14,201 nucleotides of DNA, taken from positions 1,818 to 16,018 of the forward strand of contig JAUJMI010000028.1 in NCBI GenBank assembly GCA_030446945.1, read 5' to 3'. This DNA comes from Longimicrobium sp. (GTDB lineage: Bacteria; Gemmatimonadota; Gemmatimonadetes; Longimicrobiales; Longimicrobiaceae). The position numbers and the translations under genes are program-made. The notes under the pieces are model-generated. The model had not been told where the DNA came from and did no database searches. It saw only the letters and a program-made list of their open reading frames with translations. Positions 7,042-13,578 of this stretch are shown here, piece by piece. How positions within the stretch are numbered: the stretch's first letter is position 1; the number at the start of each line of letters is the position of its first letter.

Positions 7042-7240
7042 GTGGATCTCCAGTTCCGGTCCGCCTGCTTGACCACGCTTGGCATGATGCGCAGGAGCTC
7101 CTGGTGGCGCTGCAGGTGATGGCAGTCTTCCACGATCTCGTCGGTCGCGACGTTCAGCGCCGCGAAGAGCGTCGTCTCCCGTGACGCTTGTGGTCGTGGG
7201 TTGTCGTGCCGGTGCAGCCCTTCTTCAGCGGCAGTCCCGG
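7042..7240 (-). pseudogene. Eroded IS630-family transposase fragment
   Basis: Read on the minus strand from 7240, one frame gives PGLPLKKG then THDHKRHG; after a single-base shift the next frame gives ETTLFAALNVATDEIVEDC and RHQELLRI; after another shift a third frame gives ELEIH (7056-7042). In order these match the central part of IS630-family DDE transposases (a conserved THDYKRHGTTxLFAAL block, RHRHQEFLRFL block, then the ExEIHxxxDN catalytic strand). Two frameshifts, no start, no N-terminal helix-turn-helix and loss of the downstream catalytic region show it is dead. I could not find terminal inverted repeats or a TA target duplication. About 66 codons of a protein normally over 300 residues remain. 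Confidence 0.75.
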
Positions 7241-7245
7241 TCACG

Positions 7246-9597
7246 CTAGCGGGGGCGCAGGATGAGGCGCGCCACCGTGCGCGCCTCTGCCTTGCGGCGG
7301 TCGAGGGGGATGCGCCAGAGGCGGCCCTCGCGCCAGAGCGGCGTCTGGTCGCGGTAGTGGCGGGAGGTGGGGATGCCGGACTGGCCCGTGGGGATGATGA
7401 AGCCGCCCTCGTCGTCCACCCGCGCCATGTCGACGACGTGGCGCTGGCTGGGGCCGTAGCCGTTCACGTAGGGCGCCGGCCGCCGGCCCAGGCCGAGCGC
7501 GTTCACGGTGTTCGCGGAGCCGGGGGAGGGGAAGGGGCCCACGTTGAGTCCGAAGGCGCGGTCCAGCGCGCTGACGGCGCCCAGCGGGTGATCGATGCGC
7601 GTGCTGTGCAGCTCGCCCCAGGTGCGGCCTGCCACGGTGCGCACAGACTGGCGCATGGCGGCGGCGGAGAGCTCGTCCAGCGTCTCGCGCTTCGGCGTGC
7701 GCACGTCGTCCACCCATGCGCCGCCGCCGCGCGCCAGGATGCGGGCCAGGGTGCCGCGGCCGAAGTACGGGGACTTGCCGCGGAACTCGTCGTCGCCGAC
7801 GAGCTTGCGGAGGGCGTCGAACCAGATGTAGAAGAGCGGCGCCGCGCGTGAGTCCAGCGTGGCGCTTCCATCCCACGCGCGGAGCGTGCGCGCCGCGGCG
7901 GTGTCGCCCGCGAGGCCGGCCGCGCGGATGGCGAGCGGGAGGTGGCGAAGGGCGAAGAGGTCGCGCACGTCCATCTGCTGGCGCGCGACGTCCGCCGCGG
8001 TCAGGCGGCCTCCTTCGCGCACCATCTGCGTGATGCGGGCGGCGCGCGCGGGGTCCGCGTACTCGGTGCCGATGCGGGTGGACAGGGCGCGCGACTGCAG
8101 GTTGTTGGCGGTGACGACGTACCCCCGTGGCGGGTTGAACGCGCGCGGGTGCTCGGAGAGCTCCAGGTAGCGCGTCCACTCTCCCTCGCCCGTCCAGCCG
8201 CGGACGGGAAGGACGCCGCCCCCATTGCGGCGCACGGGAACGCGCCCGCCCATCTGGTAGCCGAAGGCGCCATCCGCGTCCGCGAAGACGACGTTCTGGT
8301 GCGGCGTGCGGAAGTCGCGCATGGCCGCCACGAACTCGGCGGCGTTACGCGCGCGGTTCATCCCAAAGAACGCCGACACCTCGCGCGAGGGATCGAGCGC
8401 CGTCCACTTCATCGCCAGGACGCGGCCCCTTGAGCGCTTCTCCACGTCGGAGAGCACGGGGCCGTGGCGCGTGGCGCGGACTCGGTGCACCACCGGGGGC
8501 TCGCCCTTGACGCGGATGGTGTCGTGGCGGACGACGAACGGCTCCGAACCGGACTCGGTGCGGTAGCGCGTGCTGTCGGCGGAGTCGGTCTCTTCGATGA
8601 AGAAGTCCACGTCGTCCACCATGGCGTTGGTGAAGCCCCACGCCACGCGGTCGCTGTGTCCCGCGATCACCACCGGCACGCCGGGGAGGGTCATCCCCGC
8701 GATGTTGAATCCGCCGCCGTGCAGCGCGGCCAGGTACCAGAGCGCCGGCGCCCGCAGCGCCAGGTGCATGTCGTTGGCGAGGATGGGCTTCCCCGACCTC
8801 GTCCGCGACCCGCCGATCACCCACGCGTTGGAGGCCCGCGCCGCGGACACGCCGTCCAGCAGCGCCGCGGCCAGCGGCGGGATCGACGGGATCGACATCC
8901 CCGAAACGCGGGCGGCGACGGGTGCGCGGGCGGGCGCACCGGCGTCTTCCACGATGGTGATGCCGGAATCGGGATAGGCGGGGATGAGGTCGCGGCCGAG
9001 CTCCGGGCCCACGGCGTCGATGGCGCGCTGCAGGTCGAGGTCGAGCTCCCACCCGGCCAGGTCCCACGCCATGATCTTGGCGATGGAGAGCGTGTTGCGC
9101 ACCTTCCACGGCTCTGGCTCGAATCCGAGCACCATGAACTCGGGAGGGAGCGGGCCGGGGTTCTCGCGCATCCAAGCGTTCACTCCCTCCGCGTACGCCT
9201 GGAGGAGCGCGCGGGCACGGCGGTCGAGCAGCCGTTCGTCCTCGGAGGCGGCGCGGCCCATCCCCACGGTGCGCAGGAAGCGGTCGGTGTCCACCAGGTC
9301 GGGACCCAGGATCTCGGCCATGCGCCCGTCCGCCACGCGCCGGAAGAGCTCCATCTGCCAGAGCCGGTCCTGCGCGTGCACGTAGCCCATCGCGCGGAAG
9401 AGGTCCGCCTCGCTGCGCGCCCACAGGTGCGGCACCGCCAGCGAATCGCGCCATACCTCCACCGGCGCGCCCAGCCCCGCGAGCGCCGCGTCGCGCCCCG
9501 GGTCCGGCTCCGCGCGGCCCATGTACCAGCGCGCGCCCACCAATCCCCCAACGACCAGCACCAGCAGCGCCAGCACGGCGTACCCGAGCTTCTTCAT
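7246..9597 (-). CDS. Penicillin acylase-family (Ntn-hydrolase) amidase
   Basis: An exported S45-type amidase precursor of 783 residues, normal for the family. Residues 1-25 form a signal or anchor (MKKLGY plus Leu/Val-rich core). The alpha-subunit part shows the family blocks VPHLWARSEADLFRAMGYVHAQDRLWQMEL (about 55-84, shown in part by HAQDRLWQME) and LQAYAEGVNAW at 132-142. Autocatalytic cleavage should occur before Ser256 in ASNAWV (codon 8830-8832), exposing it as N-terminal nucleophile of the beta subunit; the preceding residue is Ala instead of the usual Gly. ILANDMHL and the later VTANNLQ are further beta-subunit motifs. Substrates in the family include penicillins, acyl-homoserine lactones and other N-acyl amides; which applies is not visible. 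The ATG at 9597 is chosen for its signal peptide. Downstream lies an IS630 remnant; it appears to be a single-gene unit. Confidence 0.93.
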   Translation of the reverse strand: MKKLGYAVLALLVLVVGGLVGARWYMGRAEPDPGRDAALAGLGAPVEVWRDSLAVPHLWARSEADLFRAMGYVHAQDRLWQMELFRRVADGRMAEILGPDLVDTDRFLRTVGMGRAASEDERLLDRRARALLQAYAEGVNAWMRENPGPLPPEFMVLGFEPEPWKVRNTLSIAKIMAWDLAGWELDLDLQRAIDAVGPELGRDLIPAYPDSGITIVEDAGAPARAPVAARVSGMSIPSIPPLAAALLDGVSAARASNAWVIGGSRTRSGKPILANDMHLALRAPALWYLAALHGGGFNIAGMTLPGVPVVIAGHSDRVAWGFTNAMVDDVDFFIEETDSADSTRYRTESGSEPFVVRHDTIRVKGEPPVVHRVRATRHGPVLSDVEKRSRGRVLAMKWTALDPSREVSAFFGMNRARNAAEFVAAMRDFRTPHQNVVFADADGAFGYQMGGRVPVRRNGGGVLPVRGWTGEGEWTRYLELSEHPRAFNPPRGYVVTANNLQSRALSTRIGTEYADPARAARITQMVREGGRLTAADVARQQMDVRDLFALRHLPLAIRAAGLAGDTAAARTLRAWDGSATLDSRAAPLFYIWFDALRKLVGDDEFRGKSPYFGRGTLARILARGGGAWVDDVRTPKRETLDELSAAAMRQSVRTVAGRTWGELHSTRIDHPLGAVSALDRAFGLNVGPFPSPGSANTVNALGLGRRPAPYVNGYGPSQRHVVDMARVDDEGGFIIPTGQSGIPTSRHYRDQTPLWREGRLWRIPLDRRKAEARTVARLILRPR

Positions 9598-9639
9598 GGA
9601 TTCCGCGTCAGGAGGGGATCGGCACGTAAGCTCCGCGCA

Positions 9640-9668
9640 ATCATGTGCGCCGGGCGGCGAAACTGCAA
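9640..9668 (-). promoter_or_regulatory. Candidate promoter of the penicillin acylase gene
   Basis: On the minus strand TTGCAG (9668-9663) and CATGAT (9645-9640) are 17 nt apart, each matching four of six consensus bases for a housekeeping promoter. Transcription would start near 9633, giving a leader of roughly 35 nt before the ATG at 9597. The ribosome site (GCGGAA) is weak. Confidence 0.35.
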
Positions 9669-9688
9669 TCTCACGCGGAGGCGCGGAG
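9669..9688 (+). repeat. Dispersed intergenic repeat, copy 1
   Basis: TCTCACGCGGAGGCGCGGAG occurs here, and again with one difference on the opposite strand at 13562-13543. Both copies are in non-coding DNA beside gene remnants (antitoxin here, higA there). This copy abuts the -35 element of the acylase promoter candidate. Confidence 0.6.
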
Positions 9689-9799
9689 GAACCGCAACTG
9701 CATCTCAACGGAGGCACCGCTGTTCATGAGGAAGAAGACGTCTGCCCTGTTGCAAAAGCGGACGCGCTCTACTCCCCAGCCGAGCCAAGTTCCCGCAGC

Positions 9800-9946
9800 G
9801 AGACCGAGCACCTGCTTGCCTCTCCGGCGAACGCGGAGCGGCTGCGGTCCGCATTGCGGAGCTCGCGCGCGGGCGAGGGGGAGGTCATGAGCTTCGAGGA
9901 TCTCCGCAGGAGCGTGGGGCTCGGCGCGCCCTGGAACGGCTCGTAG
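9800..9946 (+). pseudogene. C-terminal remnant of a Phd/YefM-type antitoxin
   Basis: The frame ending at the TAG of 9944-9946 encodes ETEHLLASPANAERL followed by an acidic/Arg segment, RAGEGEVMSFEDLRR and a short tail. The LLxSPANAxRL pattern is a hallmark of the C-terminal half of Phd/YefM antitoxins, the part that wraps the cognate toxin. The DNA-binding N-terminal half is missing: upstream, the same frame only reads spacer-like sequence back into the acylase promoter region, with no plausible ATG, GTG or ribosome site. No RelE/Doc-like toxin follows; the next gene is recX on the other strand. Probably a relic of a deleted toxin-antitoxin pair. A small intact novel protein is possible but less likely. 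Confidence 0.6.
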
Positions 9947-10001
9947 CTACACCGGGCTCAGCTCGATAACCGCCTCGGACCCGCACCGATGGACGCAAGC
10001 G

Positions 10002-10034
10002 CCCCCTCCCCCAGGTCGTTACTGGGAGAAGGGG
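10002..10034 (-). terminator. Imperfect hairpin downstream of recX
   Basis: Arms at 10002-10014 and 10022-10034 pair over 13 positions with two mismatches (G-U pairs on the minus strand) around a 7-nt loop. It lies about 30 nt after the recX stop on the minus strand. There is no T tract, so it may be a weak terminator, an RNA-stabilising hairpin or a dispersed palindromic repeat. Confidence 0.4.
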
Positions 10035-10062
10035 CAGCGAGGTGAGGAGCGGGGGCGGGGGC

Positions 10063-10686
10063 CTACAGCGCTTCGTCCAGCACGGCCACAATGGCTTCAC
10101 TGCCGAAGCCGCGGCGGGCGAGGAAGCCGTAGAGGCGGCGGCGGGCGGCCTGCGGGTCCTCGCCGGGACGCGGGCGCCAGCGGGCGGCGGCCTGGCGGGC
10201 GAGGTCGATGTCGGTGGTGTTCTCGCGCTCCATCACCTCCTCGATGGCGGCCTGCGCCATCTCGCCGTCGACGCCTTTGGCGCGCAGCTCCTGGGCGAGT
10301 ATGCGCTTCCCCTTGGGGCGCAGGCGGACGCGGTCGCGCACGAACATCTCGGCAAAGGAGGAGTCGTCCACCACCCCCGTCACTCCCAGCCGCTCCACGA
10401 CGCCATCCACGACCTCGGGGGCGTACCCCTTCTCGCGCAGGCGCCGGCGCAGCTCGGCGGCGGTGCGCGGGCGGAAGGCGAGGAGGTGCAGGGCGGCCTC
10501 TCGCGCTTTCCACGTCTGGTCGCGCGCCTCCAGCTCCAGGATGCGCGCTTCGGTGAGTGAACCGCCCACGCGCAGCCCCTCGGCCAGCACGATCTCGGCG
10601 GCGAGCGCCACGCGAAAGGCGCCGTCCACGTGCACGTTCAGGCGCTCCGCGTGGTTCTTTTGAGGCTGGATGGCGGTGATCTTCAC
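10063..10686 (-). CDS. recX: Regulatory protein RecX
   Basis: RecX binds RecA filaments and restrains strand exchange and SOS signalling. The 207-residue protein is built of the three-helix RecX repeats: an N-terminal variable part (1-60), then RTAAELRRRLREKGY near 94-108, the block ending VDDSSFAEMFVRDRVRLRPKGKRIL at about 125-150 (recognisable by FAEMFVRDR and RPKGKRIL), LRAKGV, and a C-terminal repeat with RRRLYGFLARRGFG. The start is GTG, since no ATG in frame with a better ribosome site is seen. recX often follows recA; here recA is not adjacent, and the upstream neighbour is a divergent aminotransferase gene 172 nt away. The flank downstream holds a hairpin and an antitoxin relic. Confidence 0.93.
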   Translation of the reverse strand: MKITAIQPQKNHAERLNVHVDGAFRVALAAEIVLAEGLRVGGSLTEARILELEARDQTWKAREAALHLLAFRPRTAAELRRRLREKGYAPEVVDGVVERLGVTGVVDDSSFAEMFVRDRVRLRPKGKRILAQELRAKGVDGEMAQAAIEEVMERENTTDIDLARQAAARWRPRPGEDPQAARRRLYGFLARRGFGSEAIVAVLDEAL

Positions 10687-10799
10687 GAGGGCGTGGATGG
10701 GTGAGCGTGGCTCATCGCGCGGCCCGGTTCGGCCGTGGAGCCCCGGTTTTGCCGTGCATCAGGTACCCCGGCCAGCCGCGTCCGTGCCCGGCAGCAGCC

Positions 10800-10828
10800 T
10801 TGTCGCACAAGAAGGGCAGGGTTATCGT
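10800..10828 (+). promoter_or_regulatory. Candidate promoter for the PLP enzyme/NlpC operon
   Basis: TTGTCG (10800-10805) and TATCGT (10823-10828) are 17 nt apart, each matching four of six consensus positions. Transcription would begin near 10835. The inverted repeat CTTGTCGCACAAG (10799-10811; 5-bp arms) overlaps the -35 box and could be an operator half. Confidence 0.4.
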
Positions 10829-10843
10829 TTTGCCTCACCCCCC

Positions 10844-10849
10844 GAGGAG
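10844..10849 (+). promoter_or_regulatory. Strong Shine-Dalgarno deciding a TTG start
   Basis: GAGGAG ends 9 nt before TTG at 10859-10861. This favours the TTG as true start over any upstream in-frame codon back to 10670; those would overlap recX and encode a Pro/Arg-rich stretch outside the conserved fold. Confidence 0.65.
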
Positions 10850-10858
10850 ATCGACCCG

Positions 10859-12046
10859 TTGGCCCCATCCGCGCAGACCGCCGCACCGGCGCTGGACGTA
10901 CGCGCCCTCCGCGAGCGCGAGTTCCCCACCGCCGCCCGCGCGCCGTACCTCAACGCCGCGGCCGTGGCGCCCCTCCCGCAGCGCGCCGTCCGCGCCATCG
11001 AGGCGTTCAACCGCCGCCGCGCATCCGCGCACGACCTGACGGGCGACGATTTCGAGCCCACCCTGGCCCGCGCCCGCGACGCCGCCGCGCGCCTGATCGG
11101 CGCCGATGCGGACGAGATCGCCCTCCTCCCCAACACCAGCCACGGGATCAACCTGGCCGCGCACGTGCTGCCGCTGCGCCCCGGCCAGCGCGTGGTGGTG
11201 AGCGACCGCGAGTTCCCGGCCAACGTGTACCCCTGGATGCAGCTCGCGCGCAACGCGGGCGTGGCGCTGGTCCGGGTCCCCGCCCACGAGTTCGGCCGGC
11301 CGGACGAGGCGCGCATCCTGACGGAGTTGGAGCGCGGCGACGTGGGAATCTTTGCGCTCTCGGCCGTGCAGTTCGCCTCCGGGTACAACGCCGTGCTGGA
11401 GCGCTTCGGGAGCGTGTGCCGCGCGCGGGGCATCTTCTTCGTGGTGGACGCGATCCAGTCGCTCGGCCAGGTGCCGGTGGACGTGCGCGCCGCCCACGTG
11501 GACATCCTGGCGACGGGCGGGCACAAGTGGCTGTGCAGCCCCTTCGGCACCGGCTTCACCTACGTCCGCCGCGAGCTGGTGACGCAGCTGGAGCCGCGCG
11601 TGGTGGGGTGGACGGCGATGGCGGGGACGCTGGACTACAGCCGCCTCCTGGACTACCGCTACGAGTTCTGGGACACGGCGCGCCGCTTCGAGGTGGCGAC
11701 GCTTCCCTTCCAGGACATCGCGGGGATGACGGAGTCGCTCACGCTGCTCCACGAGGTGGGGCCGGACAACATCCGCCGCCACGTGCTGGGACTGCTGGAC
11801 CCACTGGTGGAGTGGCTCCACTCGACGGGCGCGGCGGAGATCGTGAGCGACCTGCGCCCCGAGCACCGCAGCGGGATCTTCTGCTTCCGCCCGCCGGACG
11901 CGGAGGGCGCGTTCCGGGCGCTGGGTCGGGCGGGCGTGAACTGCGTGCTGCGCGAGGGCGCCGTCCGCATCTCGCCACACCTCTACAACACCGAAGACGA
12001 CATCGCCGTGGTGATGGAAGTCCTTTCCCGTCCGGAGTCCTGGTGA
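10859..12046 (+). CDS. Class V aminotransferase-fold PLP enzyme
   Basis: A fold-type I PLP enzyme of 395 residues. Seen: YLNAAAVAPLP at 30-40 (substrate-side loop), NTSHGINL at 92-99 (phosphate loop), SDREFPANVYPW at 115-126, Asp197 and Gln200 in VVDAIQS (ring-nitrogen contact), and Lys223 in GGHKWL, the Schiff-base lysine, followed by SPFGTGF. The overall plan resembles isopenicillin-N epimerase and cysteine desulfurase/selenocysteine lyase relatives. The RxGHHCA-type cysteine loop of SufS enzymes is absent (the corresponding part reads VNCVLREGAVRISPH), so a true cysteine desulfurase is unlikely; an epimerase, lyase or aminotransferase remains open. The TTG start is set by a strong GAGGAG. 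The stop overlaps the following NlpC/P60 gene by 4 nt, so the two are translated together, which points to amino-acid or muropeptide metabolism. Confidence 0.88.
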   Translation: MAPSAQTAAPALDVRALREREFPTAARAPYLNAAAVAPLPQRAVRAIEAFNRRRASAHDLTGDDFEPTLARARDAAARLIGADADEIALLPNTSHGINLAAHVLPLRPGQRVVVSDREFPANVYPWMQLARNAGVALVRVPAHEFGRPDEARILTELERGDVGIFALSAVQFASGYNAVLERFGSVCRARGIFFVVDAIQSLGQVPVDVRAAHVDILATGGHKWLCSPFGTGFTYVRRELVTQLEPRVVGWTAMAGTLDYSRLLDYRYEFWDTARRFEVATLPFQDIAGMTESLTLLHEVGPDNIRRHVLGLLDPLVEWLHSTGAAEIVSDLRPEHRSGIFCFRPPDAEGAFRALGRAGVNCVLREGAVRISPHLYNTEDDIAVVMEVLSRPESW

Positions 12047-13095
12047 GGAGCGCCGTGGACGAGACGACCGCGCTGGTGGAGGCGGTCCGCGAAGAGTTCG
12101 CGCCCGACCCCCGCATCGCCGTGTTCGAGGTGTCGCTGGAGGTGGATGGGGACGCCGTCGCGCTGGTGGGCGTCACCTCCGAGGCCAGCGCGGCGGACGA
12201 GCTGCGGCTGCGCATCGCGGGGCTCACCGGGTGGCGCGAGGTGCGCGACGAGGTGCAGCGCCTCCCGGACACGGGTCCGGAGGAGATGGTGCACGCGCTC
12301 GTCACCTCCGCCGTCGCGCCGATGCTCTCCGGCCCCGCCGTCCGCGAGACCCAGATCTCGCAGACGGTGCTGGGGAACCGGCTGGTGGTGCTGCGCAGGG
12401 TGGGCCGCTGGCTCCAGTGCCGCGCGTACGACGGCTACATCGGTTGGATCCACGCGGGCTACCTGGCGCTCCAGCACGAGCACGAGGCCCGCTCCTGGGA
12501 GGTCGGCGGCGCGGGCGAGCCGTGGATCTCGCTCGGCTCCGAGGTCATCGGGCACGACGGCGAACGCATCATCTTCCTCCCCTGGGGCGCGCGCGTGATC
12601 CGCGAGCCGGACGGGCTGGTGCGCCTCCCCGACGGCCGCATGGGCGTCCCACACGGCGACATCTTCCCCGCCGCGCTGCGCCCCATCTCCTTCCCCGCGG
12701 CGGGCGAGGCGATGTGCGAGACGGCATCGCGCTGGCTCGGCGCCCCCTACCTTTGGGGCGGGGTGACGATGGGCGGCGTCGACTGCTCCGGCTTCGTGCA
12801 GGCGCTCCACCGTCTCCACGGCACCACCCTCCCCCGCGACTCGGACCAGCAGTCGCGCAGCGGCGCCCAGATCGATCCCGGCGAGGAGTTCTCGCAGCTC
12901 AGGGCCGGCGACCTCCTCTTCTTCGCGGAGGACTCCGGCGGGCGCGTGACGCACGTCACCATGTCCACGGGTGGCTCGCAGATCATCCACTCGTCGCTGG
13001 GGAACGGCGGCGTCGCGCGCAACGACATGATGGGCCGCCGCAACTACGAACGAGAGCTGCGCCGCATCTTCGTGTGCGCTCGGCGGATGATCTGA
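12043..13095 (+). CDS. SH3-NlpC/P60 endopeptidase (C40, YkfC-like)
   Basis: A 350-residue peptidase expected to cut gamma-D-Glu-diamino acid bonds in peptidoglycan peptides. Order: an N-terminal alpha/beta module (about 9-75; BON-like at best), a bacterial SH3 domain (about 90-142, with VGRWLQCRAYDGYIGWI), a second SH3-like domain (about 160-210), then NlpC/P60 from about 222. Catalytic Cys248 lies in VDCSGF, His304 in RVTHVTM and the third polar residue is His316 in IIHSS. YLWGG precedes the Cys as usual. No signal peptide or membrane segment is visible, so it is probably cytoplasmic, as for YkfC, which trims recycled muropeptides and reads a free L-Ala N-terminus through its SH3 domains. 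GTG at 12043 forms a GTGA overlap with the PLP-enzyme stop; GTG at 12055 is the alternative. A higB remnant starts 13 nt later. Confidence 0.9.
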   Translation: MRSAVDETTALVEAVREEFAPDPRIAVFEVSLEVDGDAVALVGVTSEASAADELRLRIAGLTGWREVRDEVQRLPDTGPEEMVHALVTSAVAPMLSGPAVRETQISQTVLGNRLVVLRRVGRWLQCRAYDGYIGWIHAGYLALQHEHEARSWEVGGAGEPWISLGSEVIGHDGERIIFLPWGARVIREPDGLVRLPDGRMGVPHGDIFPAALRPISFPAAGEAMCETASRWLGAPYLWGGVTMGGVDCSGFVQALHRLHGTTLPRDSDQQSRSGAQIDPGEEFSQLRAGDLLFFAEDSGGRVTHVTMSTGGSQIIHSSLGNGGVARNDMMGRRNYERELRRIFVCARRMI

Positions 13096-13108
13096 AAGCT
13101 GCTGACTC

Positions 13109-13381
13109 GTGCACGTCATCTCGCCGAAGAAGCTCCGCCGGTTCTGGAGCATTCATGCTGACGCCGAGCGCCCGCTCCGCGCATGGCTCACGGTGGTGCA
13201 GTCGCGCCGCTACGCCTCTCCCCACGATGTTCGGCGGGATTTCGGAAGCGTGGATTTCCTGGGGTCTTGGCGCACGGTCTTCAACATCGGCGGCAACAAG
13301 TACAGATGGGTGGCGGATGTGCGATGTGACAGCGGCCGGATCTACGTGCGTGAGAACGCGCACGCGCTGCTTGGCGGCTAG
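13109..13381 (+). pseudogene. higB: HigB-type mRNA interferase toxin, truncated at the C-terminus
   Basis: The 90-codon frame starts at GTG and follows the HigB family (RelE-like ribosome-dependent mRNA interferases) closely: MHVISPKKLRRFW, ADAERPLRAWLTVV, DVRRDF, then TVFNIGGNKYRWVADV and GRIYVR. Family members then end with a strand carrying a TH-x-E/D-Y-D motif that supplies catalytic residues. Here that tail is replaced by ENAHALLGG and a stop, so activity is probably lost. The ribosome site is poor. The antitoxin gene that should follow survives only as its last 28 codons (13398-13484) in another frame. A single deletion removing the toxin tail and most of higA would explain both. It lies 13 nt after the NlpC/P60 stop, so it could still be transcribed by read-through. 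Confidence 0.72.
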
Positions 13382-13397
13382 CAATCCGCGGCCCACT

Positions 13398-13484
13398 TCT
13401 TTTGGTGGCGCGCGCAAGCTCTCCCGCGACGAGATCGAGGCGCTTCGGGACCTGCTGGGCATTCCCGCCGACTTACTTCGTTGA
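13398..13484 (+). pseudogene. higA: C-terminal remnant of HigA antitoxin
   Basis: The frame ending at 13484 encodes GARKLSRDEIEALRDLLGIPADLLR before its stop (segment GARKLSRDEIEALRD shown). HigA antitoxins end in just this way: a SGKRxLS turn, a helix with IxxL, and LGIPAxLL. The helix-turn-helix core and start are absent, and the frame upstream runs antiparallel in sense to nothing recognisable: it is the out-of-frame reading of higB and the peptidase gene. Position directly after the toxin matches the usual higB-higA order. Confidence 0.65.
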
Positions 13485-13502
13485 GCGATCAGACGTTCGC
13501 AT

Positions 13503-13544
13503 GAAAAAGCAGAGGCGCGGAACCGATCCCGGCTCCGCGCCTCT
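13503..13544 (-). terminator. Intrinsic terminator of the S13 carboxypeptidase gene
   Basis: Arms 13511-13521 and 13534-13544 pair perfectly over 11 bp; on the minus strand three more pairs (one G-U) close the loop. The stem is followed on that strand by GCTTTTT (13510-13504). This is a classic rho-independent terminator for the carboxypeptidase gene that stops at 13579. On the plus strand it may also stop transcripts from the NlpC/higB side, though without a T tract. Confidence 0.8.
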
Positions 13545-13562
13545 CCGCGTCTCCGCGTGAGA
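13543..13562 (-). repeat. Dispersed intergenic repeat, copy 2
   Basis: Read on the minus strand this is TCTCACGCGGAGACGCGGAG, 19 of 20 bases identical to the plus-strand copy at 9669-9688. It lies between the carboxypeptidase stop and its terminator hairpin, overlapping the first two bases of the stem. Confidence 0.6.
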
Positions 13563-13578
13563 CCCGCCGTTCAGCCGC

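Noticed and set aside
9598..9717. Upstream extension of the penicillin acylase
   Set aside because: Would bury the signal peptide 40 residues inside the protein and overlap the promoter-like element.
9726..9890. A 54-codon plus-strand frame starting MRKKTSALLQ with a GGAGG upstream, possibly a small peptide gene
   Set aside because: The GGAGG-to-ATG distance is long, the sequence becomes Arg/Pro-rich and Cys-containing without a known precursor pattern, and another frame over the same bases carries the antitoxin-like motif.
10859..12046. Cysteine desulfurase (SufS/IscS) for the class V enzyme
   Set aside because: The PLP lysine and fold fit, but the conserved catalytic cysteine loop is not present and no Fe-S assembly genes are nearby.
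11983..13152. A 389-codon minus-strand frame opposite the NlpC/P60 gene
   Set aside because: His/Ala/Arg-rich antisense reading without motifs; the plus strand has the complete catalytic Cys and His motifs.
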